Shown piece by piece: positions 34,205 through 44,775 of a stretch of 64,000 nt of DNA (the stretch's first letter is position 1; the number at the start of each line of letters is the position of its first letter). Source of the DNA: Ophiosphaerella korrae (Eukaryota > Ascomycota > Dothideomycetes > Pleosporales > Phaeosphaeriaceae). Location: assembly GCA_028456385.1 (NCBI GenBank), contig JALNQF010000041.1:124001-188000 (forward strand), given 5' to 3'. The position numbers were made by a program, and so were the translations under genes. The notes below the pieces were generated by a model, which had not been told where the DNA came from, made no database searches, and was given only the letters and a program-made list of their open reading frames with translations.

Positions 34205-36661
34205 ATGACCACATACGCAACGAAAGCTATTGTGGATCTTCAGGAACATGCGCCACATGCGAAGCTCTCTGAGAATTTCTTGAAGCTCGCGTCGGATGCG
34301 CAGCAAGTAATCCTCATTCGCTGGAAGTACCTCAACATCATTGTCACGAGGAACGAGGAAAGAATCCGAACTCGATGGAGAAAGTTTACGATATCCCAGC
34401 GCCAGGATCAACTGCACAGCATCCATGCTGCAATACCCGAGATGCATCGCCCAGAATTGCTTGAGGACCAGACGTTCGGACCTAGCGATGATCATAATCG
34501 GTTCTTGAGGATGCTGCCTCAGCCTGATACACTCTTGCCCTACATAAATCTGGAAGACCTGAGCGACACCAAATCAATGCTCATCTTTTTGAATGCACGA
34601 GCCCGCCATCACCCTGCTACTTTTGCTCACGCAGAGCATGAATGGGCCTCCGGCGGACTTATTCCAGCATACGCCGAACAGAATTTTCCCAAAGTCAAGA
34701 TGTATATTGGGGAAGGATATGTAGACAAAAAGACAGCCGAGGAAATCAAGTATGGTACTATTCAACAATTTGAAACCGAACAGATCGCGAATGAGATGGA
34801 AGTTTTTGAAACCAGATGCGGGCCATTCAAAGGCTTGATGGCGCTTGCCTTCCAAGGCATGATCTATCATATGCTGCTCAATTTTTGCATTGAAATGCTT
34901 CTCGACATCCCTCTAGGGAGAAAGCTGGGAGACTCGCCCACCTATGCCCCCATGCTACCAGAACCACCGAACCTGCTAAACGAAGAGTATACGTTCAGTA
35001 CCTTTGCCGAGGGCTCGAGATTGATGCCGTTCCGCGCTCGCTTGAAGCCAGACTTTGCCCGTCTTAAACATCTTGTCTCGACATTACTCCAGACTTCGCA
35101 AGATCATTTGTGGGCATTGCGCGAAGATCCTGCCTACTTTTCCGAGCACATCGAGGCTTATATGGATCACTGCCATGAGCATATTCTTGATAAGAATGGC
35201 AACCCAGATGGATCCTCATGGAGGAATGCAGCACTGCACCACAACCTCAATGACATGATTTATTTTGCAAACTATAACCTCATAATATGGACCCAGTTGC
35301 ACGAGGACTGCATCGGGCTCGAAAAATCTGCGACCAGTACTGAAGGCAGAGCTGATCAAAATTTGCCACAAATATATTGCGAGATTACACTACGTGTATA
35401 TCACTTCCTGCGCTTTCAAAAGGATCACATATCGGAAATGATGCGCAGTTTCTTGTGGGGATCACCTTCGCTTCGCCATCTCCATGAAAGAGTGGTCGAA
35501 CCTGATGGCGAATGCAATCTCATTGCAATACAGTCAGATGACATAGTGGGGATGCACATGGGGAAATTTCTAGACGATCTCAGCAGAAGCAATCGGAATA
35601 TTCGCGATTTCCACTTCCGATTGGATTATTTGGAGACCTATCAGCGGAGGAATCCCACAGCCAGGCAGAAGATCTCGCCGTTGATCGAGAGAATGCTAAC
35701 CCCATTATCCATCTGCGTCCAGTGCATGGTTGAACTGAGGGTCGCTGCCTGTAATTCACGGATATCTAAGAGAATTGACTGGCTGAACAACCATGACCTT
35801 AACCCACGGAGCATGCACCGCTTCCAAGGCTCCATCAAGAATTGGCTAGGCCTAAATAATCCAAAGCGTGACTCGATAGTGTCACCACTTCTCGGAAATC
35901 CAGAGAACAACAGGTTCTACTACCCTGAGGAAGACGCCGAGTCAAAGGAAGTCGTCGACGCACGGCGCAAAGCCGAACTCAACCTGGACAGGTTCTGGAG
36001 ACACGCGGGCAACAAATCCCGTAAGATAACGGGCAGCTCCTCGCACGAAATAGTGCAGAAGTTCTTCAAGGATAATGAGCCCTTGTACAGGACTGCCCCG
36101 TGGCAAAGCCGCTCAGAAGAGCCAAAGACGGTTACTCGCAAGAGAAGCGACGAGTACCTGCCATTCCTCGAAGCCGACCATGACATGAGCCAAGAGATCA
36201 CCGGCAATTTCGACCGCCTAGCCATCAGCAGCGGCGTCCAAGGCAAGGGCAAAGGCAAAGCGAAGACGCGCGGAACCGCGGCGCCCGTCGAGCACGTCGT
36301 GGCCCCAGTTCCTCCACCCGCTGAACCTACGCCCGAAAAGCCGGTCTTCCGCGTCGACAAGAACTCCATGGTGGTGTTCAGGATGCTTTTCCCGGTACAG
36401 TACGTGGGCGAGCTGCGACAGAGTATCCGCTGGGCCGAATTTGTGGGTGCCATGACCAAGCTGGGATTCTCGGCCGAACAGCTCCAGGGCTCGGCATGGC
36501 AGTTCAGTCCGGGGACGTTGCAGCTCCAAAGAGGCATACAGTTCCACATGCCGCATCCGGATGGCGAGTTATCGTTGGCGTTGGCGCGGAGGTTCGGCCG
36601 GCGGTTAAATCGTGTGTATGGGTGGGATGGGTCCATGTTTAAGGTGAAGAGGAAGAAGTGA
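34205..36661 (+). CDS. Large fungal protein of unknown function with a C-terminal HicA-like motif
   Basis: A single exon of 818 codons with a good start context (gcaaccATGACC) after a long pyrimidine-rich leader. No signal peptide or membrane helix is seen. The N-terminal 550 residues are mostly alpha-helical, with blocks such as LIRWKYLNIIVTRNEERIRT and KGLMALAFQGMIYHMLLNFC. Around residues 560-713 it is charged and low complexity (including GKGKGKAKTRG). The last 105 residues form a separate domain: Phe/Met-rich start, IRWAEFVGAMTKLGF, GSAWQF, IQFHMPHP, then RRFGRRLNRVYGW. I believe related proteins are widespread in filamentous ascomycetes as hypothetical or 'ipa' proteins, but this is from memory. 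The spacing GF-x-GS-x-F-x-HPHP-x-RR recalls the dsRNA-binding fold of HicA-type proteins. No function is assigned. Confidence 0.8.
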   Translation: MTTYATKAIVDLQEHAPHAKLSENFLKLASDAQQVILIRWKYLNIIVTRNEERIRTRWRKFTISQRQDQLHSIHAAIPEMHRPELLEDQTFGPSDDHNRFLRMLPQPDTLLPYINLEDLSDTKSMLIFLNARARHHPATFAHAEHEWASGGLIPAYAEQNFPKVKMYIGEGYVDKKTAEEIKYGTIQQFETEQIANEMEVFETRCGPFKGLMALAFQGMIYHMLLNFCIEMLLDIPLGRKLGDSPTYAPMLPEPPNLLNEEYTFSTFAEGSRLMPFRARLKPDFARLKHLVSTLLQTSQDHLWALREDPAYFSEHIEAYMDHCHEHILDKNGNPDGSSWRNAALHHNLNDMIYFANYNLIIWTQLHEDCIGLEKSATSTEGRADQNLPQIYCEITLRVYHFLRFQKDHISEMMRSFLWGSPSLRHLHERVVEPDGECNLIAIQSDDIVGMHMGKFLDDLSRSNRNIRDFHFRLDYLETYQRRNPTARQKISPLIERMLTPLSICVQCMVELRVAACNSRISKRIDWLNNHDLNPRSMHRFQGSIKNWLGLNNPKRDSIVSPLLGNPENNRFYYPEEDAESKEVVDARRKAELNLDRFWRHAGNKSRKITGSSSHEIVQKFFKDNEPLYRTAPWQSRSEEPKTVTRKRSDEYLPFLEADHDMSQEITGNFDRLAISSGVQGKGKGKAKTRGTAAPVEHVVAPVPPPAEPTPEKPVFRVDKNSMVVFRMLFPVQYVGELRQSIRWAEFVGAMTKLGFSAEQLQGSAWQFSPGTLQLQRGIQFHMPHPDGELSLALARRFGRRLNRVYGWDGSMFKVKRKK

Positions 36662-37494
36662 TGGGCTGCGGGCGTTGAGATGGGGTAAGGGGGTTGTAGG
36701 GTTTTATATATTTACGATACAGAACTTCCTTAGTTCAAGATAGTAATTGGATTAGCTGTTTTAATACCCGATTTACATTCCCCTAGTAGTTGAAGACATT
36801 CGTGTTTGCTTTTACTTTAATAGTTGCTTGATCTCAGCGGATAGTAGGTTTATTAATCATTGGTATTTTACAGAGCTACTTATACCAGGAGAATCTACTA
36901 CCTTACTACTCTCACTGTTTCTTATGGCATCTCCTATATAACAGAGCGCGACAACAGCAACGGGGCCCTGTACAATACCACCCTGAGCCGTTAGCAACGT
37001 GAACGAACATAATTGTGTTTAAATCCAACACTTCAGGCAAGAGTCGGACGTGCTTTCACCAGTGACTAGGATCACATCCGTAAACCTCTGAATGTGGGTA
37101 GTTAGAGGGGGGGGGGCCATTTGCTACGAGATATAGTTTCTCAAGCCTGCAATCGTAGTGTACCCTTATGACATTACTCCTCTACAGTCCAGCTACTATA
37201 CGTACAGTAATCATTTTGCAGGTCGTTAGTTCTGTTTACGACCAGTATGCCCGCCAATTCCTACCCCCCCCCCCGAGAACAGCTTCTTTCCCAATGCGAA
37301 GCAGTAGCTACAAAGATTACCAGATTGCTTATTTCATAACAAAAAAAAATGCCCTTAGTCTCTGGGCCCCGCTCCACGACATATTGCTGTAACATCAGCA
37401 AGTTTCGTCAGGCTAAGACTTTCCATATATTATTTGCTACAATATCACTTCTCGGTAGCTTTAGGAGACTCGAAACGTTTGCACCTCTAACCCT
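36662..37494. other. Intergenic, AT-rich with G and C runs
   Basis: No gene. It contains one arm of an inverted repeat at 36718-36733, an 11-12 nt G run near 37107 and a C run near 37262. The 3' part merges into the HET pseudogene. Confidence 0.5.
36718..36733. repeat. Left arm of a 16-nt inverted repeat
   Basis: Sixteen bases (tacagaacttccttag) are exactly reverse-complementary to 39808-39823. The two arms bracket the HET-domain pseudogene; further similarity beyond the arms is weak. Confidence 0.6.
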
Positions 37495-39473
37495 TTAGAC
37501 TCGGTAATCGCCATTGCTTCCCCTTTTCATAAGTTCTAGAACAAAACAAACTCCAACAGAAGAAATATGGTCTAACCTCCTTTTCCGCAATATAACAGAG
37601 TTGTTAAATCCATCGAGTATACAGACTTTTATCGCCTTGTCGGATTCTGCGTGGCGCGAGCCCCAGATGGCCATGAGTGGTTTCAAAGAAGATATGATTT
37701 CGATCTACCGTTAACTTGTCCCTTGCAACCAGAGGGATTTGGTTCGTAACAATATCTGGTTCATCTCCCTCATACAATCTCCACCAATTCTTGTGTCCGT
37801 GGTTTGATATTCTTGGGGAGAAGCAACGAGAGAGTGTTAAGAGTTGAAGGCCTCCCCCCAGACTCGATTCCGATTTCTTTTCAGCGTCGTCTCTGTATGC
37901 AAACCTTTCCATCCTCACTGCTGCACCTAAGAAAGCGAGGGCATAAGTCAGAAGGTCATCGTTGAACATCAGTTGCTATGTCGCGCCTTATGACACGGAG
38001 AATAGCCTCAAAGGATGAGGATACTAGTCTTGTAAATGCGGTGACGACTTACGAAGCCCATAGCATATTGTAGCGGTCGGCGTTCTAACCCACGGCAGTT
38101 CTTCGTCTGAGAATCTATGCTACATGCTAAGGACGGTATCCCATCTCCACTTCCTCTGACAGCTAGCAAGCTTTTGCCGATCAAAAGAATAAAACTCGGC
38201 TCTGAAAACACTCTCAGATCGGCAGTTGCGTCGGCCACGCCCAGGTGCGCCACCTCTGTGTGAGAAGTTTCGTAGAAATTTGGGGCCCAGGTTGGGGGAG
38301 CCCAAGAGTGTTGCCAAAATGCCCTATGCCGGCCAACGTTAAGAATCTTGATGGTTTTGACATCCCGCCTTTTCAGTAGCTGGATAGCCATATGCTGACA
38401 AAGTCCCGATGAACTTCACCAACTGACTTCTTTTTGCTATAGTCTGGGGCTATTTCAAGTTTCGATAGGGCTAGTAGTCCGTAGATATTATCCTTGGGAT
38501 CTGTCGCCAGGTATGTACTGCCGAATTCGTGCATAATTCAGGCACTTGAGATGTGGGGTGTATAATACACTTGCGATGCACATTTCGCATATTCCTTGAC
38601 AGGTATAATTTTCTGGATGCTTCCCTAGAAACTGCCAAAGTCGCCTCGCAGATGACCTCCATAGTCTAGCCTGATAGTATACTGGGCATGGGTGTAGTCC
38701 ATGCCTGATTACTTTCTTCACAGATCCTAGTTGTGTACACACTATGCGAACCTTTTCAAACTTCAGACTCAAATCATCCGCACACAGAAGTAGTGTCGTT
38801 GCTGGGGTCGTTTCTTGAAATATCCGCACCCTTCTCCAATATGGAAGTGCTCGGAAAGTATTGTCGAGAGCATTCCATCGGCTGTTTTAAGTAAAAGTAG
38901 ATTCATCATCATCAATTTCATGAAGAAATGGGTAATCTTTCATCGATTCGAGTTTCGCGAATTCTTCGGGTGACAGCCTGGAAGCTTCAGTCCAAAGTAG
39001 GTCGATTGTGTCAAATGCAAGTTGAATGTCCGATGTGTTATTTCCAAGCCAAGCGATGACAACATCTGCGCTTGAGAGGGTAGTAGCCATACTCTGAATC
39101 TGTTCGTTCCTTTCTGTCAAATCATCCTGATTGATATAAATGGCGTCAGCCCAGAATCTAAAAGTCGATGGATCGCGGTCTGGAAAATTGTGCCATCCAA
39201 AGGGGTTTTTTTTTTTTTTTTGGCGTGCTTGAGCGCAGCTGCGAGGTTAACAGTAACGAAAAATATAGCTCCATTGAGAATAATGTCTTTTGTACTAGAA
39301 AGATCTCCCCAGACATAGGAGAGCGCGCTGAAAGACGGCCTGTCCAGGAGCCTTGCATAGACAAGGCCGTATGTTTCCACTGTGTGACCACTAGAGTCAC
39401 CAGTATGGAACTCAATAAGTCGAAATTCCTTTTGCGATCCTTGCAAGGGCCTGTATACTGCTGGCTGAGACAT
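37495..39473 (-). pseudogene. HET-domain (heterokaryon incompatibility, HET-6-like) pseudogene
   Basis: The ATG at 39473 starts MSQPAVYRPLQ, followed by the HET-domain blocks FRLIEFHTGD, FSALSYVWGD and NLAAALKHA. The frame is then broken at a 16-nt homopolymer (T on plus strand, 39206-39221). In the next frame come FRFWADAIYINQDDLTERNEQ and VVIAWLGNNT, the classic HET core. An in-frame TAA near 38890 interrupts before RWNALDNTFRALPYWRRVRIFQE. Further decayed pieces occur down to about 37500, including RNHIFFETTHGHLGLAPRRI and GD, the usual C-terminal HET-protein motif, and a LDGFNNSV-like end. Functional relatives trigger cell death on fusion of unlike strains. At least one frameshift and one stop, plus frame changes further downstream, make this copy a pseudogene. 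Some of these breaks could be introns or assembly error at the homopolymer. Confidence 0.85.
39206..39221. repeat. 16-nt T homopolymer inside the HET reading frame
   Basis: A run of 16 T (A on the coding strand) sits exactly between two halves of the HET domain that are in different frames. A length congruent to 2 modulo 3 would join them. Confidence 0.9.
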
Positions 39474-40065
39474 GTTGTATATGATCATTTGCGGTTACTT
39501 GGCTGAACCTTAGTCTCACTGGGACAATCATGTTTCTTAGGTACACATGAGGGTAAGTAGAATACACCAAGAATCTTAAACAAACAAGCAACGTGATCAA
39601 AAGGTTCGACAAGAGCAATATGGGGTGATGTAACGAGGAATAGACGGAGGTGAGATATAGCTCATCATCGGCTGCTAAGTCTCTATTTCACAGAACTCTG
39701 CTTTCCTTCTAGGTAGAAAGGCTCGTGTAGACGCCTTACTGGGAGTAATACAATTCAACAACAACAAACTTGAATAACTTTAAAGGTTAGGGTCTGATAT
39801 TAGTACACTAAGGAAGTTCTGTACAAATTTATAGTATTAATATTTAGTGCTGTTGTGCTTCTTACCGTTATTGTAACTCCCACGTAGTATTGAGGCTGCA
39901 ATTTGACTAAAACGCGATAATTCGCGCCCTCTGATTGCAGAAGTAGCTTTAAGCTAAGAAAAATCTTCCTCATAGAAAAGGATTTAACTAAAGTGTCGAA
40001 TTATCAATCTCCCCAAATTTTCGTCCATATCATGCCCCGTCACAACAACAATACTCGCGCCGAAA
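39474..40065. other. Intergenic, AT-rich
   Basis: No gene seen. It includes the right arm of the inverted repeat and AT-rich, TpA-rich sequence. Confidence 0.5.
39808..39823. repeat. Right arm of the 16-nt inverted repeat
   Basis: Exact reverse complement of 36718-36733, 3.1 kb away on the other side of the HET pseudogene. Confidence 0.6.
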
Positions 40066-40951
40066 CTACTCAATCTTCGCCCTCTTAACCCCAATCTCAA
40101 CCGGGATAACCGTCCCATTAAACGCCGCCATCGTCAGCCCAAACCGACTCAAAATCCTGGGCTCCCACCCCTCCACAAATCGCTCCTCCTCCAACATGAC
40201 CTTCAAATCATCCACCCTCCCTCCAAAAATCGTAAGCATAGTCGATGAACTGCGCAAATTAGCCAAACCCCAACATGGGAAGAAGAAAAAAAAAAAAAAA
40301 AAAAAGATTGATAACATACTTCGCACTCCCAAACCCATTATGAAAAAAACTCTCCGTATACTCCTTATTACTCGCCCTACACTCCCTCCTCCTTTTCGCC
40401 AACTGCCGACTCAAATCCGCCTTGGTAAGCAAACGGCCCCCATCCCCCGTCGCACACCCCAACAACTCCCTCACGAGCGCCAAATCGGGCTTACCCTGGT
40501 CCGCCTGCAGCGCAACATCCCGACGCGTCAAACTAGCATCATGCTCAATTTTGTTATGCAAGCTCAGTTCCGCAAGATCAAAGGTGTCATCCCAGTAGGA
40601 GCGGTCGAGAAAGTCGGCGGCGAACTTGGGCACGAAGAAGCAGAAGCTGGGGGCGAAGTTGAAGGCGTTGCGCACGGCGGAGCTGAGTGTGCGGAAGGGT
40701 ATGTTTTTGCCCGAGTGGGGGAGGATGGAGTGGTTTGCGAGGGCGTTGAGCATGGGGCAAGCGGAGCGGGAGGAGGTGGGGGTGGGCGGCGTGTAGGGGG
40801 GCCAGTGGCCTGCGTGACCTGGATGGGAGGCGGGGATGACGGTTGTGGGAGCGTGGGAGGGGAGGACGAGGTTGAGGAGGAAGAGGTGGAAGTCCCAGGT
40901 TAGGACGAAGAGGTCGATGAAGGGTTTGGTGAGTTTGGTGGTGAGGCCCAT
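40066..40951 (-). CDS. Heme-thiolate peroxidase (chloroperoxidase/peroxygenase family), apparently not secreted
   Basis: Exons 40951-40320 and 40249-40066 encode 271 residues of the Peroxidase_2 family, which use a cysteine-ligated heme for halogenation, peroxidation or oxygen insertion. The proximal heme ligand is Cys65 in SRSACPMLNALANH (ACP instead of the usual PCP). The distal Mg/propionate motif EHD is at 136-138 (KIEHDASLTRRD). Between them is the usual helical region. The 70-nt intron (GTATGT...GCAG) contains a 20-base homopolymer. The N-terminus before the catalytic domain (FIDLFVLTWDFHLFLLNLVLP) is hydrophobic but about 10 residues in and preceded by lysines. It could be a signal anchor rather than a cleaved signal, as in the sterigmatocystin-cluster StcC type. 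An ATG further upstream exists in frame, but its leader looks non-coding. Confidence 0.88.
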
Positions 40952-41526
40952 GATTGGTTGGGGAGAAAGGAAATGGGTGGAGGAGTGGGGATAGGGGAAA
41001 GGTGGGATACTAGGTGGAGGTGAGAGGACTGGGTTATATTGTTGTTGTGGTGGGATGTTAGGTTCATGGAGTGGGTCACGATGTTTGTTGTCTTGGAGGC
41101 GATGCGCAGCTAGGGAAGAGGTGACGATCGTAGTTACGCATATGACCAATAGGACCGGAGCGATTGTGATGGGGAGGTGCCACGATGTGCTGGCTCTGCA
41201 GGCTACTGTACTCCGGGTACACCCTTATGCACTGATCTGCGATCTGCGATTGATCCGACGTTCGCTTAGCCGTGTTGTGTGATTCGTCTGTGCAGAATGA
41301 AGACCGAACATGTACAGTAACTCGACGTGCTCACCTTCAGAGAGATCAAATGTCGCGCAAGTATAAGAAATATTGCATCCAAAAAAAAAACCACGACTCA
41401 TCACAGGCCTCACACTGACAGGCTCAGAAGATACTTTATGCATTCCCAAACATGCACAGCGAAAGAAGTTGAACCCACTGATATCCTATCCAGCGAATCA
41501 TAATATACAAGAAAATGCACTGTGAC
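40952..41526. other. Intergenic between peroxidase and Msc2 homologue
   Basis: About 575 bp: promoter and 5' UTR of the minus-strand peroxidase on the left and the 3' flank of the minus-strand Msc2 homologue on the right. No gene was seen. Confidence 0.5.
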
Positions 41527-44410
41527 TTAATTAGTCTTGACACCGCCGCCACACCAACACCGTCCCTCGCCCTCCTTTTCAACGTGAACAACGACTTCCA
41601 TGCCCCTGTCCTTGAGGAACTGGACTGAGCGTTCCCTAACATCCTCGAGATCTGCAGAATGAACAGCGATGATGTGGATCACCCCGAGGACACGTTGCTT
41701 GGCGGGTGCGTGGCTATGGTCATGGTCATGGTCATGGCCATGGTCGTGGTGGTCGTGAGAATGTGAATGTGAATGGGAGTGGCTGTGACCATGTGCGTGA
41801 CCGTGATCGTGGTCGTGGTCGTGGTCGTGGTCGTGTGTATGATCATGACCTGTATGATTGTGTGAATGTCCGCAATGGTCATCTTCTTTCGCATGAACCT
41901 CTGCATGTGCTGCGCCTTCGTCTTCGAGCCAGAACTTAGGCACAGAGTAACCTACTACACCTCGCAGCGTCCCCAGTTCTCCTAATGTGTTTCTAATACT
42001 GTATTCCAAGTCGTTTGGTAGACTCAGCATTAGTCGAGCGCCGCTGCTCTTCACGAGCGGAATTGCGGAGAGGAAGATGAGAATGGCTATGATGCATGAA
42101 GCAATAGGATCCCAACCTGACCAACCGTAGTATTTGGTAAGAAGGGTGGAAATGATGACGGCAACCGACCCAAGGGCATCGGCAAGAATGTGCAGGAAGA
42201 TGCCTTGCATGTTCTCGTTGTCGTGAGAATGGTCGTGTCCATGATCGTGCCCCTCGTGCCCATGATCATGTGAGTGTCCATGACCATGATGAGCATGCCC
42301 AAAGGCAGTGAGCCCAACAATGTTGACCAAAAAGCCAAGGATGCTGACGATCAAGAGCTCGTTCAAGCGTTGGAGCTCATGTCCTTCCCAGAGTCGCTCG
42401 AATGCATCAAAGATGATTTCCACGCTCACAAGAAGTAGAAAAACGCCGTTGGCAAAGCCAGATAGTGTGTCAATCTTGCCATAGCCATAGGGGAAACGAG
42501 CGTTCGGGCGCCATTTGCTCATGACCGCAGCTGCTAGGCCAACAGCTAGACCCGCGCAATCAAACAGCATATGGATACTATCAGTAAGAAGGCCCAACGA
42601 GCCGCTGACGAAACCGTAGAAAAATTGAACTAGCATGAAGGATAGATTGAGACTGCATTTATTAGCCAACACTCATATGGAGATAGAAAAGAATCTTACA
42701 CTCCGAAGTAGGCAATTCGCCGCGAGTCCTTCTCGATCAAGATGCTATGCAGAATCGATCCTGGCGTGGTGCGTGCAATAAGAAACGCCGAAAGCCTCGA
42801 GTGATTGCCGTGAAGATGGTGGTCATGATTATGATCGTGCTTGTGCCCAGAGTGTGAATGCGAGTGTCCATGGCTATGTGAGAGCCCGGATACTTTTGCA
42901 GGCCGTGTATCGAATATCACGGCGCCCACAAGGCCGGCGCAAGCGAATAAAAAGGAAGTCCAAATAAAGCCTGAAGTCGAGTACTGCTCTCGCGAATGGA
43001 CTGCAGCGACAAAGACGCTGCCCAGCGCCAAGCCAACATTCTTCTGACTTCGCAACGCTGCTGGGAGAGAAAAGTATACAAGCGCCGTCGCCGATGCAAT
43101 GCACAGTGTGGAGTAGCCTACGGCGTGTTTGGTGAGAGGTGGGGACGATGAATGGATGAGCGAATATACAATTGTGAATACGGTTAGGACGAGACCGGAT
43201 ACGATAGTGAGTAATGTGTTTTCGAATGAGCTGATGAGAGGCGAGGAGGGCTTAGGAAGTGATGCCCGGCTAGGCTGCTGGTTTACATAATTAGCCTGTC
43301 CTTGACTTCCCATTATGAGCGACCAGCCAGCGGTGGGAAGAGGCGGGGGAACCAGGAATACTGAAGTCAAAAGCGAAGCATAACCAAGTAATGGGCGAGA
43401 GGCGCTATGGAAAGTGGTCGTATCAGTGATGACGGCCAGAAGTATAGCTCCACATGTCGCCTTCCGCGTTCTCAACGTCCGCCGTAAATCATCCCATGGT
43501 GTGTTCTTTCCTGGCTTGCGATCCAGCGCTCCAAGCCCAGCAGCCACAGCAGCCAGCAGAACAAGGCCAACCTTGGCTCCTCCCAGTTGCATTGAAGCGT
43601 AGAAGGGTAACAGCACGCTGAGCACATTATATGTGACGCGCTTGGGCACTGTGCTAAGATCAAATGTTCCAAGTAATCTGTCTGATTTCCGCTTATCCAA
43701 AAGCTGCAAGGTCGAGCTTGCTTTGGCTATAAGTCCAACTAGTAATAAGGTGGCCGAGGAGAGGGTCAGGGCATGCAGGAGCTGAGATTCGCTTGGAACG
43801 GCTGGGGTCTCGACTATGGGCGCGCTTTCGGCCACGGCTTCGGAGAGGGTCGAGGGCAGCTTGCGTGGCTGTCCGATGAGGTTGGGGTATGCGATTGAGG
43901 CGAAGATGAAGGGGAGGGGTATGAGGAGGGCGGTCAGGGCTTCGGGCAGCTGCAACCATGATCTAGCAGACTTTAGCATTTGCCCTGCATGCCAGACAGA
44001 GCTTCTTACGACGACGGTGCCGGCAGCACCGACTCCAACTCCTGGATGGGCGAGACAGGCGAGAAGCCGTACTTGGCAGTCGGCAATGATGCATTCTTTC
44101 GCGGTGGGGACCGACCCAGATTAGCATCGCTCTGCAGCCTTCCCTGGGACCTTCCATTCGCAAACGGCTTGAGGGTCCACGTGGAATCGCTCGAGCTCGA
44201 GCTGCTGCGTGCGTGCGCGTGGTAAGCGTGATGCCGGTTCCCATTCATGTCGGATTGGGCGTGTCGGTGGCCGTGGTCTCTCGTTGACGAAGGGTTGGTC
44301 GTCTGCCCGTTCAGGTAGGGCGTGTAGTGCGACTGCGACTGTGACTGCGAGCGCTCGTGGCTGTGGGCGTGCGGTGCGGGAGCAATGGGCAGCGCATACG
44401 TAGACGCCAT
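41527..44410 (-). CDS. MSC2: Zinc transporter Msc2-like, cation diffusion facilitator
   Basis: Moves Zn2+ into the ER and secretory pathway, in yeast with Zrg17. Three exons on the minus strand: 44410-44010, 43962-42700 and 42652-41527; introns of 47 nt each (GTAAGA...CTAG and GTAAGA...GCAG); 929 residues. The first exon encodes a 134-residue hydrophilic His/Ser-rich extension (MASTYALPIAPAPHAHSHER), usual in filamentous-fungal Msc2. Then come about eight hydrophobic segments of the Msc2-specific N-half, a first His cluster (SHSHGHSHSHSGHKHDHNHD), and the CDF core: LNLSFMLVQFFYGFVSGSLG, LLTDSIHMLFDC (zinc-binding H/D), a loop rich in HGHSHDHGHE, and HILADALGSVAVI with the second H-x3-D pair. 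A very long His/Asp run near the end (about residues 815-875) precedes a C-terminal domain with a CWCGGG end. Confidence 0.95.
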
Positions 44411-44775
44411 GTGTTCCGCTCAGCACCCCGCGTCCGGCGTCTGTTGGCGATGATGTCTTGCCGTGGTGGGTCGCGGCGAGGTGGGCTGTTCAGCGCCCCA
44501 ATTGATATCTACGCCAAGTTGACACGAGAGCGCGTCTGTACGGAGGCTGGCGGGGTGTCGTACTATGTAATGCCCGGTGGCCGTCTACACTGGGACCATG
44601 AGGCGTCCTTGGACTAATTATCTACATTGACCTGCCCTGATAGCGCGGCCTTCTCGACCTTCAGGGGTCCGAGATTGCCAGCCCTGTACGCTATACGCCT
44701 TCCCCTTTCGGTTTACCCCGGCCGTCCTCTCCGCACTTGCGGCTAAACCTTCTTGTGACGCCGCGCTGCCTCCAC
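44411..44775. promoter_or_regulatory. Divergent promoter of Msc2 and Alg1 homologues
   Basis: A 365-bp region between two start codons pointing away from each other. No specific factor site is asserted. Shared control of a secretory-pathway zinc transporter and an ER glycosyltransferase is possible but inferred. Confidence 0.5.

Noticed and set aside
37604..37969. Separate small gene at the left of the HET region
   Set aside because: Its sequence (FFETTHGHLGLAPRRI) is the usual C-terminal motif of HET proteins, so it is part of the same pseudogene.
40196..40903. Plus-strand frame of 235 codons
   Set aside because: Antisense to the heme-thiolate peroxidase, which has clear family motifs; its Lys and Gly runs come from the intron homopolymer and GC bias.
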